Source: Clostridia bacterium (GTDB lineage Bacteria; Bacillota_A; Clostridia; Oscillospirales; CAG-272). Taken from it: a DNA stretch of 15,236 nucleotides. A program made the position numbers and the translations under genes. The DNA lies in contig JAFXWT010000080.1 in assembly GCA_017542695.1 (NCBI GenBank), positions 1 through 15,236 on the forward strand, read 5' to 3'. Below are positions 5,731 through 12,996 of this stretch, piece after piece. Each line of letters starts with the position of its first letter. Position 1 is the stretch's first letter. The notes beneath the pieces were generated by a model. That model had not been told where the DNA came from, ran no database searches, and worked only from the letters and a program-made list of their open reading frames with translations.

Positions 5731-6744
5731 ATGGTAGATCGTAGATTTATAAGTTTACCCATAAATGCCTCTCCTATGATAAGATGTTATCGCATACATG
5801 GATATTTGCTAAATATTATGGGGACTGCTTATCCTGACTTTGAAAAATATGTGATATCAAATTATTTATGTTTACATAATGGAAAAGAAAATATACGAAG
5901 AGAATATTTAGATTTTCATCTGGATAATAACTTTTTGGATATTAAGCAACTTTTTCGTTATAATGATTGGTTTGATGTTATTCAAGTACACGACTTGAAT
6001 AATGAGAATTATAAAAATTCAATAGAAATAAAGAATTTGATTATTGAGTTTTTAGAGAAAGGGCATTATGTTTTACATAATGTAAATGAATCTTATTTAT
6101 CCCATACCGCGCGGTACGGAAAGCCTGATTCAAATAATATTGTGATGATATATGGCTATGATTTCGAAAAAGATACTTTTTTAATGTTGGATTATAACGC
6201 TATGGGGATTTTTGGGACATCTGAAGTTATATCAGGTGAATATTTGAATTCTTTGGCAAAGGTAACGGTTACCAATCGAATAAATTTTATAAAAGCAAAG
6301 CAAGGTCTTACCTTTGAATTTGATTTTGAACGTTCATTGAAATTGTTGGACTGTTATGTTCAATCCAAAAATGCCTATCCAGATCATGATGATTATATGA
6401 ACAATATTTTTGGGTATGAAGGTGTAGAACGCTCCTTGCGTGAAATGCAATATACTGGGGTGAATTTAATCCGTATGCGAGCTATTATTGAACACAAAGA
6501 TGTGATTTTAAGTTATATGAAATATGTAATGAACAATCATCTTATTAATAAAAAAGACTTTTTTGAAGAGTATAAATTGATTAACCAAAAAAATCATTTT
6601 ATATTCATGAAAATTATAAAAAAGGTACTTTCATGTAAAACGACACCAGATATTGCGGAGGATTTCGATAGAATCAGATTGGTAAATGAACAAGAAAAAA
6701 TTTTGATTGACCAATATATAGACATTGCGACATCACAATTTTAA
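5731..6744 (+). CDS. BtrH-like (papain-fold acyltransferase/peptidase-like) protein
   Basis: A 337-residue soluble protein, first gene of the cluster; the start has GAGAAG 7 bases upstream. The N-terminal half resembles the BtrH N-terminal fold, a papain-like domain. Early Cys19 lies in a short helix (MIRCYRIHGYLLNIMG). A strand ends in YVLHNVNESYL (113-123), followed by NNIVMIYGYDFEKDTFLMLDYN (135-156), like the family's 'H-x-V-V-x-G-Y-D' segment. In BtrH this domain moves an acyl group from an acyl carrier protein to an amine. Here the usual His before the YGYD strand appears to be Asn (135 or 136), so catalysis may be altered or lost. Residues 200-337 are helical, with no motif I know. The nearby acyl-carrier gene supports an acyl-transfer role, but peptidase or scaffold roles remain possible. 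Confidence 0.55.
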   Translation: MVDRRFISLPINASPMIRCYRIHGYLLNIMGTAYPDFEKYVISNYLCLHNGKENIRREYLDFHLDNNFLDIKQLFRYNDWFDVIQVHDLNNENYKNSIEIKNLIIEFLEKGHYVLHNVNESYLSHTARYGKPDSNNIVMIYGYDFEKDTFLMLDYNAMGIFGTSEVISGEYLNSLAKVTVTNRINFIKAKQGLTFEFDFERSLKLLDCYVQSKNAYPDHDDYMNNIFGYEGVERSLREMQYTGVNLIRMRAIIEHKDVILSYMKYVMNNHLINKKDFFEEYKLINQKNHFIFMKIIKKVLSCKTTPDIAEDFDRIRLVNEQEKILIDQYIDIATSQF

Positions 6745-6747
6745 AGA

Positions 6748-6772
6748 ATATAAAGATGACTTTTCTTTATAT
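6748..6772 (+). repeat. Small intergenic hairpin
   Basis: An 8-bp AT-rich stem (ATATAAAG / CTTTATAT) with a 9-base loop, directly after the stop codon of the BtrH-like gene. No T-tract follows; it may only protect or pause the message. Confidence 0.35.
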
Positions 6773-6822
6773 CGAGCTTATAGAACCGTATACTTCTAAT
6801 GGGAATTAATATATTATGAATT

Positions 6823-7575
6823 ATGAATTATTTATCTCAGTTACAATTGTACCCTGATTTTTCACATATTGATTTGAATAAGCAAATATACTATGAGCTT
6901 GTTTCTCATTTTAATGATTATGAAAAAATTGAAAAATATTTTGACTTAAAATTTTTTTCTTGTATCGATGATGAAATTGAAAGACTTTGTTATTTGAAAA
7001 ATATGGCGAAAGAAGTTTTGACATGTAGAGGAAATACGTTGTCTGAACGTAAATATGACCATCTTAATTATTTAAGTATTATTGAGATGGCTAATAGAAA
7101 CGGTGATGAATTAAATTGTCGGTACAAATCTTTTGTTTTTTCACAGTTACTTATGGCATGCGGCTTTAAGTCTAGATGGGTTGGATGTTTGTCTATGGAT
7201 ATAGATGATCAAGAGTGTCACTGTGTTACAGAGGTATATCTGAAGAAACTAAAAAAATGGGTTGCCGTAGATATTTCTTTTGACTATTTATATTTTGATT
7301 CAAAAGGGATGCTGTTAAATCTAATGGAAATTAGAAATAATATGGTGTCCGGAGACAAGGTGAAATTTATATCCAAAAACAAGTCTGCCGCACTTGATAC
7401 CAGACGTTATTTGGAAAAAAATCTTTTTATGTTTAGATTTTTAAGTTTTTATAAATATAATATGACAATAGATTCGGCAGAAAATGTGCTATTATATCCG
7501 GAACATTATTGTATTGATTATTGTAAAACAAGGAAGTATTCTTATATAACAACCAATGCATCACCGTTTTGGTAA
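6823..7575 (+). CDS. Transglutaminase-like cysteine protease-fold protein
   Basis: A 250-residue cytoplasmic protein with the transglutaminase-core triad in order and spacing: Cys99 (GDELNCRYKSFVFSQLLMACG, the helix after the Cys), His133 (QECHCVTEVYL) and Asp150 (KKWVAVDISF). In bacteria this fold mostly makes proteases rather than protein cross-linkers; the lasso-peptide B2 leader peptidase is one example. Removal of the precursor's leader is therefore a reasonable guess. It is also possible that it works on the maturase or forms an amide link. The start at 6823 lacks a clear ribosome binding site; an overlapping ATG at 6816 is in another frame. It lies 9 bases before the radical SAM gene in the same AT-rich operon. 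Confidence 0.75.
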   Translation: MNYLSQLQLYPDFSHIDLNKQIYYELVSHFNDYEKIEKYFDLKFFSCIDDEIERLCYLKNMAKEVLTCRGNTLSERKYDHLNYLSIIEMANRNGDELNCRYKSFVFSQLLMACGFKSRWVGCLSMDIDDQECHCVTEVYLKKLKKWVAVDISFDYLYFDSKGMLLNLMEIRNNMVSGDKVKFISKNKSAALDTRRYLEKNLFMFRFLSFYKYNMTIDSAENVLLYPEHYCIDYCKTRKYSYITTNASPFW

Positions 7576-7584
7576 GGAGAAGGT

Positions 7585-8892
7585 ATGTATAAATTATCAC
7601 GATTCACTTTTTATACGATTAATTCAAAAAATGAACTTCTATTGTACAACACATTGGTCGGAAAAAGAAGTTTATGTAAATTGTCAGCGGAGTTTTCGGA
7701 TATAGAAAGGGTGCAATATTATTTTAATGATATTGAGAATCATATGGATTTTATAACTATATTACTTGATAAGGGAATTATAGTAGATGCATTTGACGAT
7801 GAAAATAATAAATTATATGAAAATTTTCTATCAAATATTTCTCCTACAAATTTGACATTACATATTAACCCTACGGAAAAGTGTAATTTTAGATGTAAAT
7901 ATTGTTATGAATCATTTAATCATGGTGCTATGTCTGGCGATGTTCAAAAAAATATTATTGACTTTGTAAGACAAAATATTCATAAATACACAGGACTTCA
8001 TATTTCATGGTTTGGCGGAGAGCCGTTGATGGCAATTGACTGTATTAGATATTTATCAAAAAAACTTATGAACATATGCAAATACAATCGAATTCCATAT
8101 TCATCTGGTATAACGACGAATGGATATTTGCTGAAACAGGATATTTTTAATGAACTTTTAGATTTGAATATCAAAAGTTATCAGATAACAATTGATGGCA
8201 TAAAATCTATTCACGATCAGCAGAGAGTTACGTTGAATAATTGTGGTACATATGATAAAATTGTTGAAAATCTATGTAGCATACATGAAAATAATAGAAA
8301 AGACTTTGAAATTTTAATAAGAAGTAATATAACAAGTGAAATTTTCGAAAACTTGGATGAATATATCAGTACAATAAATACTATATGTGCGAATGACGAT
8401 AGATTTATGTTTGATTTTCACAAAGTAGGAAATTGGATGGGAAAAGCAAGTAATTTGCTGTTGCCTAAAATTATTGATAATCTTGATGAATTGCAGATAA
8501 TTTATGATAAATTGTTGAATTCGGAATTTTCCGGAAGACTTAGTTTTGGTTTATTTTATCCAGGAAACGGATCATGTTACGCTGGAAAACGTAATCAATT
8601 TTTGATTCGTTCCAACGGAAATGTTCATAAATGTACAGTTGATTTTGAAAAATCAGGTACGCAAGTTGGCACGATTAATGAAGGGAAAATGGATATAAAT
8701 CAAAAGTACTATTCTAATATTGTTGATATTAATAATTGTAAATCATTTTACGACTGCTTTTTTGCACCCGTATGTATGGGTACGCCTTGCCCAAATGATA
8801 AAAATAGTGGTTGCCCATATACTAAAAATTATTTAGGTATATCGTTGAAAATATTAGATAAAAATTATCCATTGGAATTAATAAAAGTATGA
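7585..8892 (+). CDS. ccpM: Radical SAM/SPASM peptide maturase, CcpM-like
   Basis: A 435-residue enzyme that should modify the precursor peptide encoded downstream. An N-terminal region (about 1-85) fits a leader-binding domain. The radical SAM core follows: CNFRCKYC with Cys100, Cys104 and Cys107 binding the S-adenosylmethionine iron-sulfur cluster, then FGGEP (143-147), then TTNG (177-180). The C-terminal SPASM region has seven Cys (331, 350, 385, 391, 397, 402, 410) suited to extra iron-sulfur clusters. Family members of this layout typically form thioether or other cross-links from Cys residues. The start has AAGGAG 5 bases upstream. The adjacent acyl-carrier-related gene, Lys-rich/Cys peptide and TIGR04066-like gene match the clostridial CcpM gene set, which is why I use that name. 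The exact bond made cannot be read from sequence. Confidence 0.85.
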   Translation: MYKLSRFTFYTINSKNELLLYNTLVGKRSLCKLSAEFSDIERVQYYFNDIENHMDFITILLDKGIIVDAFDDENNKLYENFLSNISPTNLTLHINPTEKCNFRCKYCYESFNHGAMSGDVQKNIIDFVRQNIHKYTGLHISWFGGEPLMAIDCIRYLSKKLMNICKYNRIPYSSGITTNGYLLKQDIFNELLDLNIKSYQITIDGIKSIHDQQRVTLNNCGTYDKIVENLCSIHENNRKDFEILIRSNITSEIFENLDEYISTINTICANDDRFMFDFHKVGNWMGKASNLLLPKIIDNLDELQIIYDKLLNSEFSGRLSFGLFYPGNGSCYAGKRNQFLIRSNGNVHKCTVDFEKSGTQVGTINEGKMDINQKYYSNIVDINNCKSFYDCFFAPVCMGTPCPNDKNSGCPYTKNYLGISLKILDKNYPLELIKV

Positions 8893-8916
8893 ATTCCAAA
8901 AAGGGAGATGAAATTT

Positions 8917-9180
8917 ATGATAGACATGAAAAAATTGTCGCAATGTTTTGAAGATGCAGGTATTTATGTGAACATTAGCGATCTTGAGGTAGATTCAGAT
9001 ATTGATCTTCGAGATTTTATAGCAAGTTCAATACAATTTATTTCTATAGTTATATCAATTGAAAAAAACTTTGACATTGAGTTTTCTGATGAATATTTAG
9101 TTATTGACACCTTTTCATCTTTCAAAAACTTGGTTGTTTTAATCGAAAAATTTCAAAAACAAAAGAATTCGGAGAAATAA
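8917..9180 (+). CDS. Acyl-carrier-related protein of peptide maturation system
   Basis: An 87-residue acidic helical protein with acyl carrier protein layout. The start at 8917 is chosen because GGAG (8904-8907) is 9 bases upstream; an ATG at 8908 is too close to that box. The signature segment is FIASSIQFISIVISIEKNFD, where the family's D-S-L becomes S-S-I. Ser38 is kept at the phosphopantetheine attachment position and the following helix II is normal ('I-x-I-E-K-x-F-D-I-E-F'). Such ACP-related proteins are known companions of CcpM-type radical SAM clusters (TIGR04069), but their cargo is not known to me. It lies between the maturase and the precursor gene. It might carry an acyl group for the BtrH-like protein, or act only as a docking partner. 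Confidence 0.8.
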   Translation: MIDMKKLSQCFEDAGIYVNISDLEVDSDIDLRDFIASSIQFISIVISIEKNFDIEFSDEYLVIDTFSSFKNLVVLIEKFQKQKNSEK

Positions 9181-9227
9181 CCTCGTTATTCGAGTTTATT
9201 AATAAATTATTGAAAAGAGGTGAGAAT

Positions 9228-9341
9228 ATGAAAAAACTCAAGAAGCCCATGAAGAAGGAAAAAAAGAACATGACTCTTTATGGCGGTACGAACGAATGCA
9301 TTGTTAATTCTGCAGCTGGCAACGGAAACTGTAACTGTTAA
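9228..9341 (+). CDS. RiPP precursor peptide, CLI_3235-like
   Basis: A 37-residue peptide with an excellent ribosome binding site (GAGGTGAG at 9217-9224, ending 3 bases before the ATG). Residues 1-13 (MKKLKKPMKKEKK) hold eight Lys and look like the leader that the maturase recognises. About residues 15-37 form the likely core, with Cys24, Cys35 and Cys37 and a Gly/Asn-rich end (AAGNGNCNC). Length, KKL-type leader, 'T-L-x-x' junction and closing C-x-C recall CLI_3235-class precursors, though this one has fewer Cys. It sits right after the acyl-carrier gene and before a hairpin, the usual place for a highly expressed precursor. The product could be a thioether cross-linked bacteriocin-like peptide or a signal; sequence does not decide. 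Confidence 0.82.
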   Translation: MKKLKKPMKKEKKNMTLYGGTNECIVNSAAGNGNCNC

Positions 9342-9354
9342 TCAAAGAAATTAT

Positions 9355-9395
9355 TAAAGATGGCCTACTTAAGTATTTTGAGTAGGCTATCTTTA
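9355..9395 (+). terminator. Intercistronic hairpin after the precursor gene (attenuator or RNA stabiliser)
   Basis: A 15-bp stem (one G-U pair) with an 11-base loop starts 13 bases after the precursor stop codon. The right arm ends in ATCTTTA without a true T-tract, so readthrough into the following genes is expected. Such a hairpin would raise precursor message relative to the protease and transporter genes downstream. Confidence 0.6.
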
Positions 9396-9417
9396 TAAAG
9401 TCAAAAGGAGTGCTTAA

Positions 9418-11187
9418 ATGAGTATTAGGATAGGTATTTTAGACAGTGGTGTCATGATTCAACATGATAGTTTGAGAAAATATAACATAAAAGGGTATTC
9501 CATAAATACAGAAAAAAATGGCCATATTGCCGTCAGCAAAGATTATGAGGATGACATAGGTCATGGAACGGCAATATACTATTTACTCCAAAATTCATTA
9601 AATAATATCGAGTGCGGAATAGAGATAGTAAATATAAAAATTTACTCTAAAGAGCATTTGTTGGAATACGAAGATTTTGTACAAATATTAGAATATATTT
9701 ATAATAATGAAGACTTTGATTTTATAAATATTAGTTCAGGCATAGTTTGTTGTGGAAGCGTTTTACGTATGCAAAACATTTGTAATGCTTTTTTTGAAAA
9801 GAATTGTATTGTCGTTGCTGCATATGATAATGAGGGGGCGGTATCTTTTCCTGCCGCTTTAGAACATGTTGTCGGGGTGGATAGTGGTAATGGACCGGGC
9901 AAAATACAATATCTGGACTATGGAATAGTTGATATATTATGCAAATCTGAGTTTGTGCGAGTCCCTTGGAATGATGGAAAGATGACTCTTGTGAAAGGAA
10001 ATAGCTTTTCTTGTGCATTAGTAACTGCTGAATTGGTAAAGCAAAAAGCCAAAAAAGTATCATTAGATAAAATATTTTACAAAAGGAAATCTCAATATTT
10101 AGCAGGGGTGAATCCCCAAATGCCGATTATGAAAAAAAGTGTCGTCTTCCCATTTAACAAAGAAATACATTCGGTTGCATGCAATGAGGATTTATTGGGT
10201 ACTGAAATAATTGCTTATTATTCCTATAGGGAAACAGGGCAGACGGGGAAGAGGATATGTGATATAATCAAATGGAGTAACAATCAAAAATATATTTATG
10301 ATATTAATACAATTGATTGGGATAGCTTTGATTCTATGATAATTGGTCATACAGATGAATTGGAGCAATTGACAAAAACAAATTTTAAAGATAAACTTTT
10401 GGAAGAAGCACATAAAAGAGGAAAAGTTGTTTATTCCTTTGATCCGTTAAATCATTTTTCTACTGATGATAACAAGTTTTATTTTCCCTACATAAATAAC
10501 GATGATGTTCCAAATAATTATGGAAAACTTTATAAAACAGATAAACCGATATTATCAATTGTGGGAACCAGCTCTCGTCAAGGTAAATTTACACTACAAC
10601 TAATTCTGAAAAGGAAATTAAGTAGATTAGGATATAAAATTGGTCAAATTGGTACAGAACCTTCTTCCTTACTTTTTGGTATGGACGGCGTGTTTCCTTG
10701 TGGATATAATTCTACAGTTAATTTGAATTTATATAACACCCTTGCCAAAATAAATCAAATGATATATTATATATCACAGAAGGATGTTGATATAATTTTA
10801 ACAGGGTCTCAAAATGCTGTTGTTACATATAACGATAACAATATACAAAACTATCCTTTATATCATCAGATTGTATTACAAGCAATTAAACCGGATGCTA
10901 TGCTCCTTTGTATCAATCCCTTTGATAGCATTGAATATATTAAGCAAACGATTTATGCTTCGGAAAGTCTTACCGATGGGAATGTGATTGCGACGGTGTG
11001 TTTTCCATATGATGTTGACGAAAACTGGACTGTAATGCAAAACAAGCGAATTAAAATATCTCAGCAAAAAGCAGAATATCTCAAAAATGAAATAAAATCA
11101 AAGTTAGGTGTTGATATGTATGTGCTTGATGATTTGAACGATCAGGATAAATTAATAGATCGTATTATTTCTTACTTCACCGATTAA
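9418..11187 (+). CDS. S8 subtilisin-like protease fused to TIGR04066-type P-loop maturation protein
   Basis: A 589-residue two-part protein; AGGAG lies 7 bases before the start. Residues 1-210 are a compact subtilisin-like domain without signal or pro-peptide: Asp9 (ILDSG), His49 (GHGTA), oxyanion Asn138 (AAYDNEG) and Ser196 (GNSFSCA), all in family order. It is thus a cytoplasmic protease and a candidate for leader removal. Residues 238-589 begin MKKSVVFPF, like the start of a free-standing protein, and carry a P-loop (GTSSRQGKFT, 383-392) followed by GQIGTEPSSLLFG and VFPCGYNS. I recognise this as the TIGR04066 peptide-maturation family, related to DUF1611-like P-loop proteins; its reaction is unknown. 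An internal AGGGGTG (10104-10110) before ATG 10120 could allow separate translation of this part. Confidence 0.8.
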   Translation: MSIRIGILDSGVMIQHDSLRKYNIKGYSINTEKNGHIAVSKDYEDDIGHGTAIYYLLQNSLNNIECGIEIVNIKIYSKEHLLEYEDFVQILEYIYNNEDFDFINISSGIVCCGSVLRMQNICNAFFEKNCIVVAAYDNEGAVSFPAALEHVVGVDSGNGPGKIQYLDYGIVDILCKSEFVRVPWNDGKMTLVKGNSFSCALVTAELVKQKAKKVSLDKIFYKRKSQYLAGVNPQMPIMKKSVVFPFNKEIHSVACNEDLLGTEIIAYYSYRETGQTGKRICDIIKWSNNQKYIYDINTIDWDSFDSMIIGHTDELEQLTKTNFKDKLLEEAHKRGKVVYSFDPLNHFSTDDNKFYFPYINNDDVPNNYGKLYKTDKPILSIVGTSSRQGKFTLQLILKRKLSRLGYKIGQIGTEPSSLLFGMDGVFPCGYNSTVNLNLYNTLAKINQMIYYISQKDVDIILTGSQNAVVTYNDNNIQNYPLYHQIVLQAIKPDAMLLCINPFDSIEYIKQTIYASESLTDGNVIATVCFPYDVDENWTVMQNKRIKISQQKAEYLKNEIKSKLGVDMYVLDDLNDQDKLIDRIISYFTD

Positions 11188-11205
11188 CTATAAAATGGAG
11201 ACGTT

Positions 11206-12996
11206 ATGAATACGAAAACAAAACTCAAAAATCTCATCTATTATTTCCGCAAATCGTGGCAGATGGCGCGCTCTTTTCTCGTGTCAACGCTCTGCCGAAA
11301 CATATTCACCGCGCTTATATCGCTTATCGGTGTAATCGGACTCGGAGTTGTTATCGACGCGCTCACAAGCGGAAAATCGAAAAAAGAGGTGTTCACCGTT
11401 ATCATAATTTACCTTTCGGCAAATCTTGCGGTAACACTTATAAATCAAGTACTCACCCTGCTTGAAAACAACGCAATGCGAAAGGCAAGCAATGTTTTGC
11501 AGTATGGTTATATGCGTGACTGCATAGATATAGACTATCACTACGTTCAGGACAGAAAAGTGCTTAACCTGAAAAGAAAATCCATGATGGCGCATCCTGC
11601 CTTTTCGCTGAATCACGTGGGAAGCAGCCTGAATTATCTCGTTCAGCTGATAGGACTCATCTCTATTTTTTCGCTTTTGAGTCCGATATTTATCGTTATC
11701 GTGCTTCTGATCTCGTCCATTCTCATATGGCTCACAACGTACACGCAAAAATGCGACTATGATTTCAAAAATGAGCGCGTTGAGGACGACCGCAAGCTGA
11801 AATATCTTTACGACGTAATGACAAAATATAAATTTGCAAAAGAAATACGAATAAACAACGCCGGCGAATTTATAGACAAAAAATACGACTCAGCCTTTTC
11901 GGCGCAGATAAAAAAATTAAAGAAGCTTCTCCGAAAAAAGCTCGGAGTAAATCTGCTAAGCGTTCTGCTTTCGTGCATTCAGGCTGCAGTGATGTATCTG
12001 TATTTTACATATCAGGTCGTTTCAGGCAATATCGGTATTGCAGAATATTCTGTAATGCTCGCCTCAACAACACTTTTCACCTCGGCGCTTCTCTCCCTGT
12101 TCAAAAGCCTCGGCATGGTAAACAACGCGCTCAAAGCTGCTGAAATTTACCGGGAATACGAAGAAACGCTGAAAAACAACTGCTCGATAAAAGACAGCAA
12201 CAGCCTGCCGAAGGTCAATATCGATATGCGCCGTGCCTCGCTGAAATTTGAAAACGTATCGTTCTGCTATCCCGGTTCGGCATCTGACACACTTAAAAAT
12301 ATAAATCTTGAAATAAAGCCTGAAAAGAAGCTTGGCATAGTAGGACTTAACGGCTCAGGAAAAACAACGCTCATAAAGCTTATTCTAAGACTATATAAAC
12401 CTACCGAGGGTAAAATCATGCTCGGCGGCATTGACATTTGGGAAATACCGTACAGTCAGTATTCAAAATATCTCGGAGTAGTCCTTCAGGACTTTGCCCT
12501 GTTTGCATACAGCGTCCGGGAAAACCTCGTGTTTGACGGAGAATATAACGAGAAAAAATTATACGACAGCATTGAAAAAAGCGGTCTCCGTGAAAAAACA
12601 GCTTCACTTCCAAACGGCATCGACACGTCAATTTATCGCGATCTTGACGACAAAGGCATTGAGTTTTCCGGCGGTGAGGGACAAAAGCTCGCAATGGCAA
12701 GAGCAATATACAGGGATGCGGCAATTCTTATCCTTGACGAGCCGTCAAGCGCGCTTGACGCAATAGCGGAATACGAGCTGTTTTCACGTCTCGGCGAAAC
12801 AGCCAAGGGAAAAACAACGATATTTATTTCTCACCGCCTTTCTTCAACGCTTTTCTGCGACAGCATTGCGGTTATCGACAAAGGCTCGGTAATCGAGCAG
12901 GGCTCGCACACGGAGCTGATAGAGAAAAACGGATTTTATGCCGAGCTATATCATTCGCAGTCAAAATACTACGAGGATAAGGGGGCAAAGGCATGA
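11206..12996 (+). CDS. ABC exporter half-transporter (permease + ATPase), first of pair
   Basis: A 596-residue membrane protein with an N-terminal transmembrane domain (hydrophobic helices near 30-52, 62-84, 145-178, 250-270 and 283-300). A complete ATPase domain follows: Walker A GLNGSGKT (380-387), Q-loop Gln428, signature FSGGEGQ (487-493), Walker B ILILDEP with Asp511 and Glu512, and H-loop His543. It has no C39 peptidase domain, so leader removal must happen elsewhere. GGAG sits 5 bases upstream of the start, 18 bases after the protease-fusion gene. It overlaps the second ABC gene by ATGA, so the two probably form a heterodimer that exports the mature peptide and gives self-protection. 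Codon use is clearly more GC-rich than in the genes before it, which suggests a different origin. Confidence 0.9.
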   Translation: MNTKTKLKNLIYYFRKSWQMARSFLVSTLCRNIFTALISLIGVIGLGVVIDALTSGKSKKEVFTVIIIYLSANLAVTLINQVLTLLENNAMRKASNVLQYGYMRDCIDIDYHYVQDRKVLNLKRKSMMAHPAFSLNHVGSSLNYLVQLIGLISIFSLLSPIFIVIVLLISSILIWLTTYTQKCDYDFKNERVEDDRKLKYLYDVMTKYKFAKEIRINNAGEFIDKKYDSAFSAQIKKLKKLLRKKLGVNLLSVLLSCIQAAVMYLYFTYQVVSGNIGIAEYSVMLASTTLFTSALLSLFKSLGMVNNALKAAEIYREYEETLKNNCSIKDSNSLPKVNIDMRRASLKFENVSFCYPGSASDTLKNINLEIKPEKKLGIVGLNGSGKTTLIKLILRLYKPTEGKIMLGGIDIWEIPYSQYSKYLGVVLQDFALFAYSVRENLVFDGEYNEKKLYDSIEKSGLREKTASLPNGIDTSIYRDLDDKGIEFSGGEGQKLAMARAIYRDAAILILDEPSSALDAIAEYELFSRLGETAKGKTTIFISHRLSSTLFCDSIAVIDKGSVIEQGSHTELIEKNGFYAELYHSQSKYYEDKGAKA

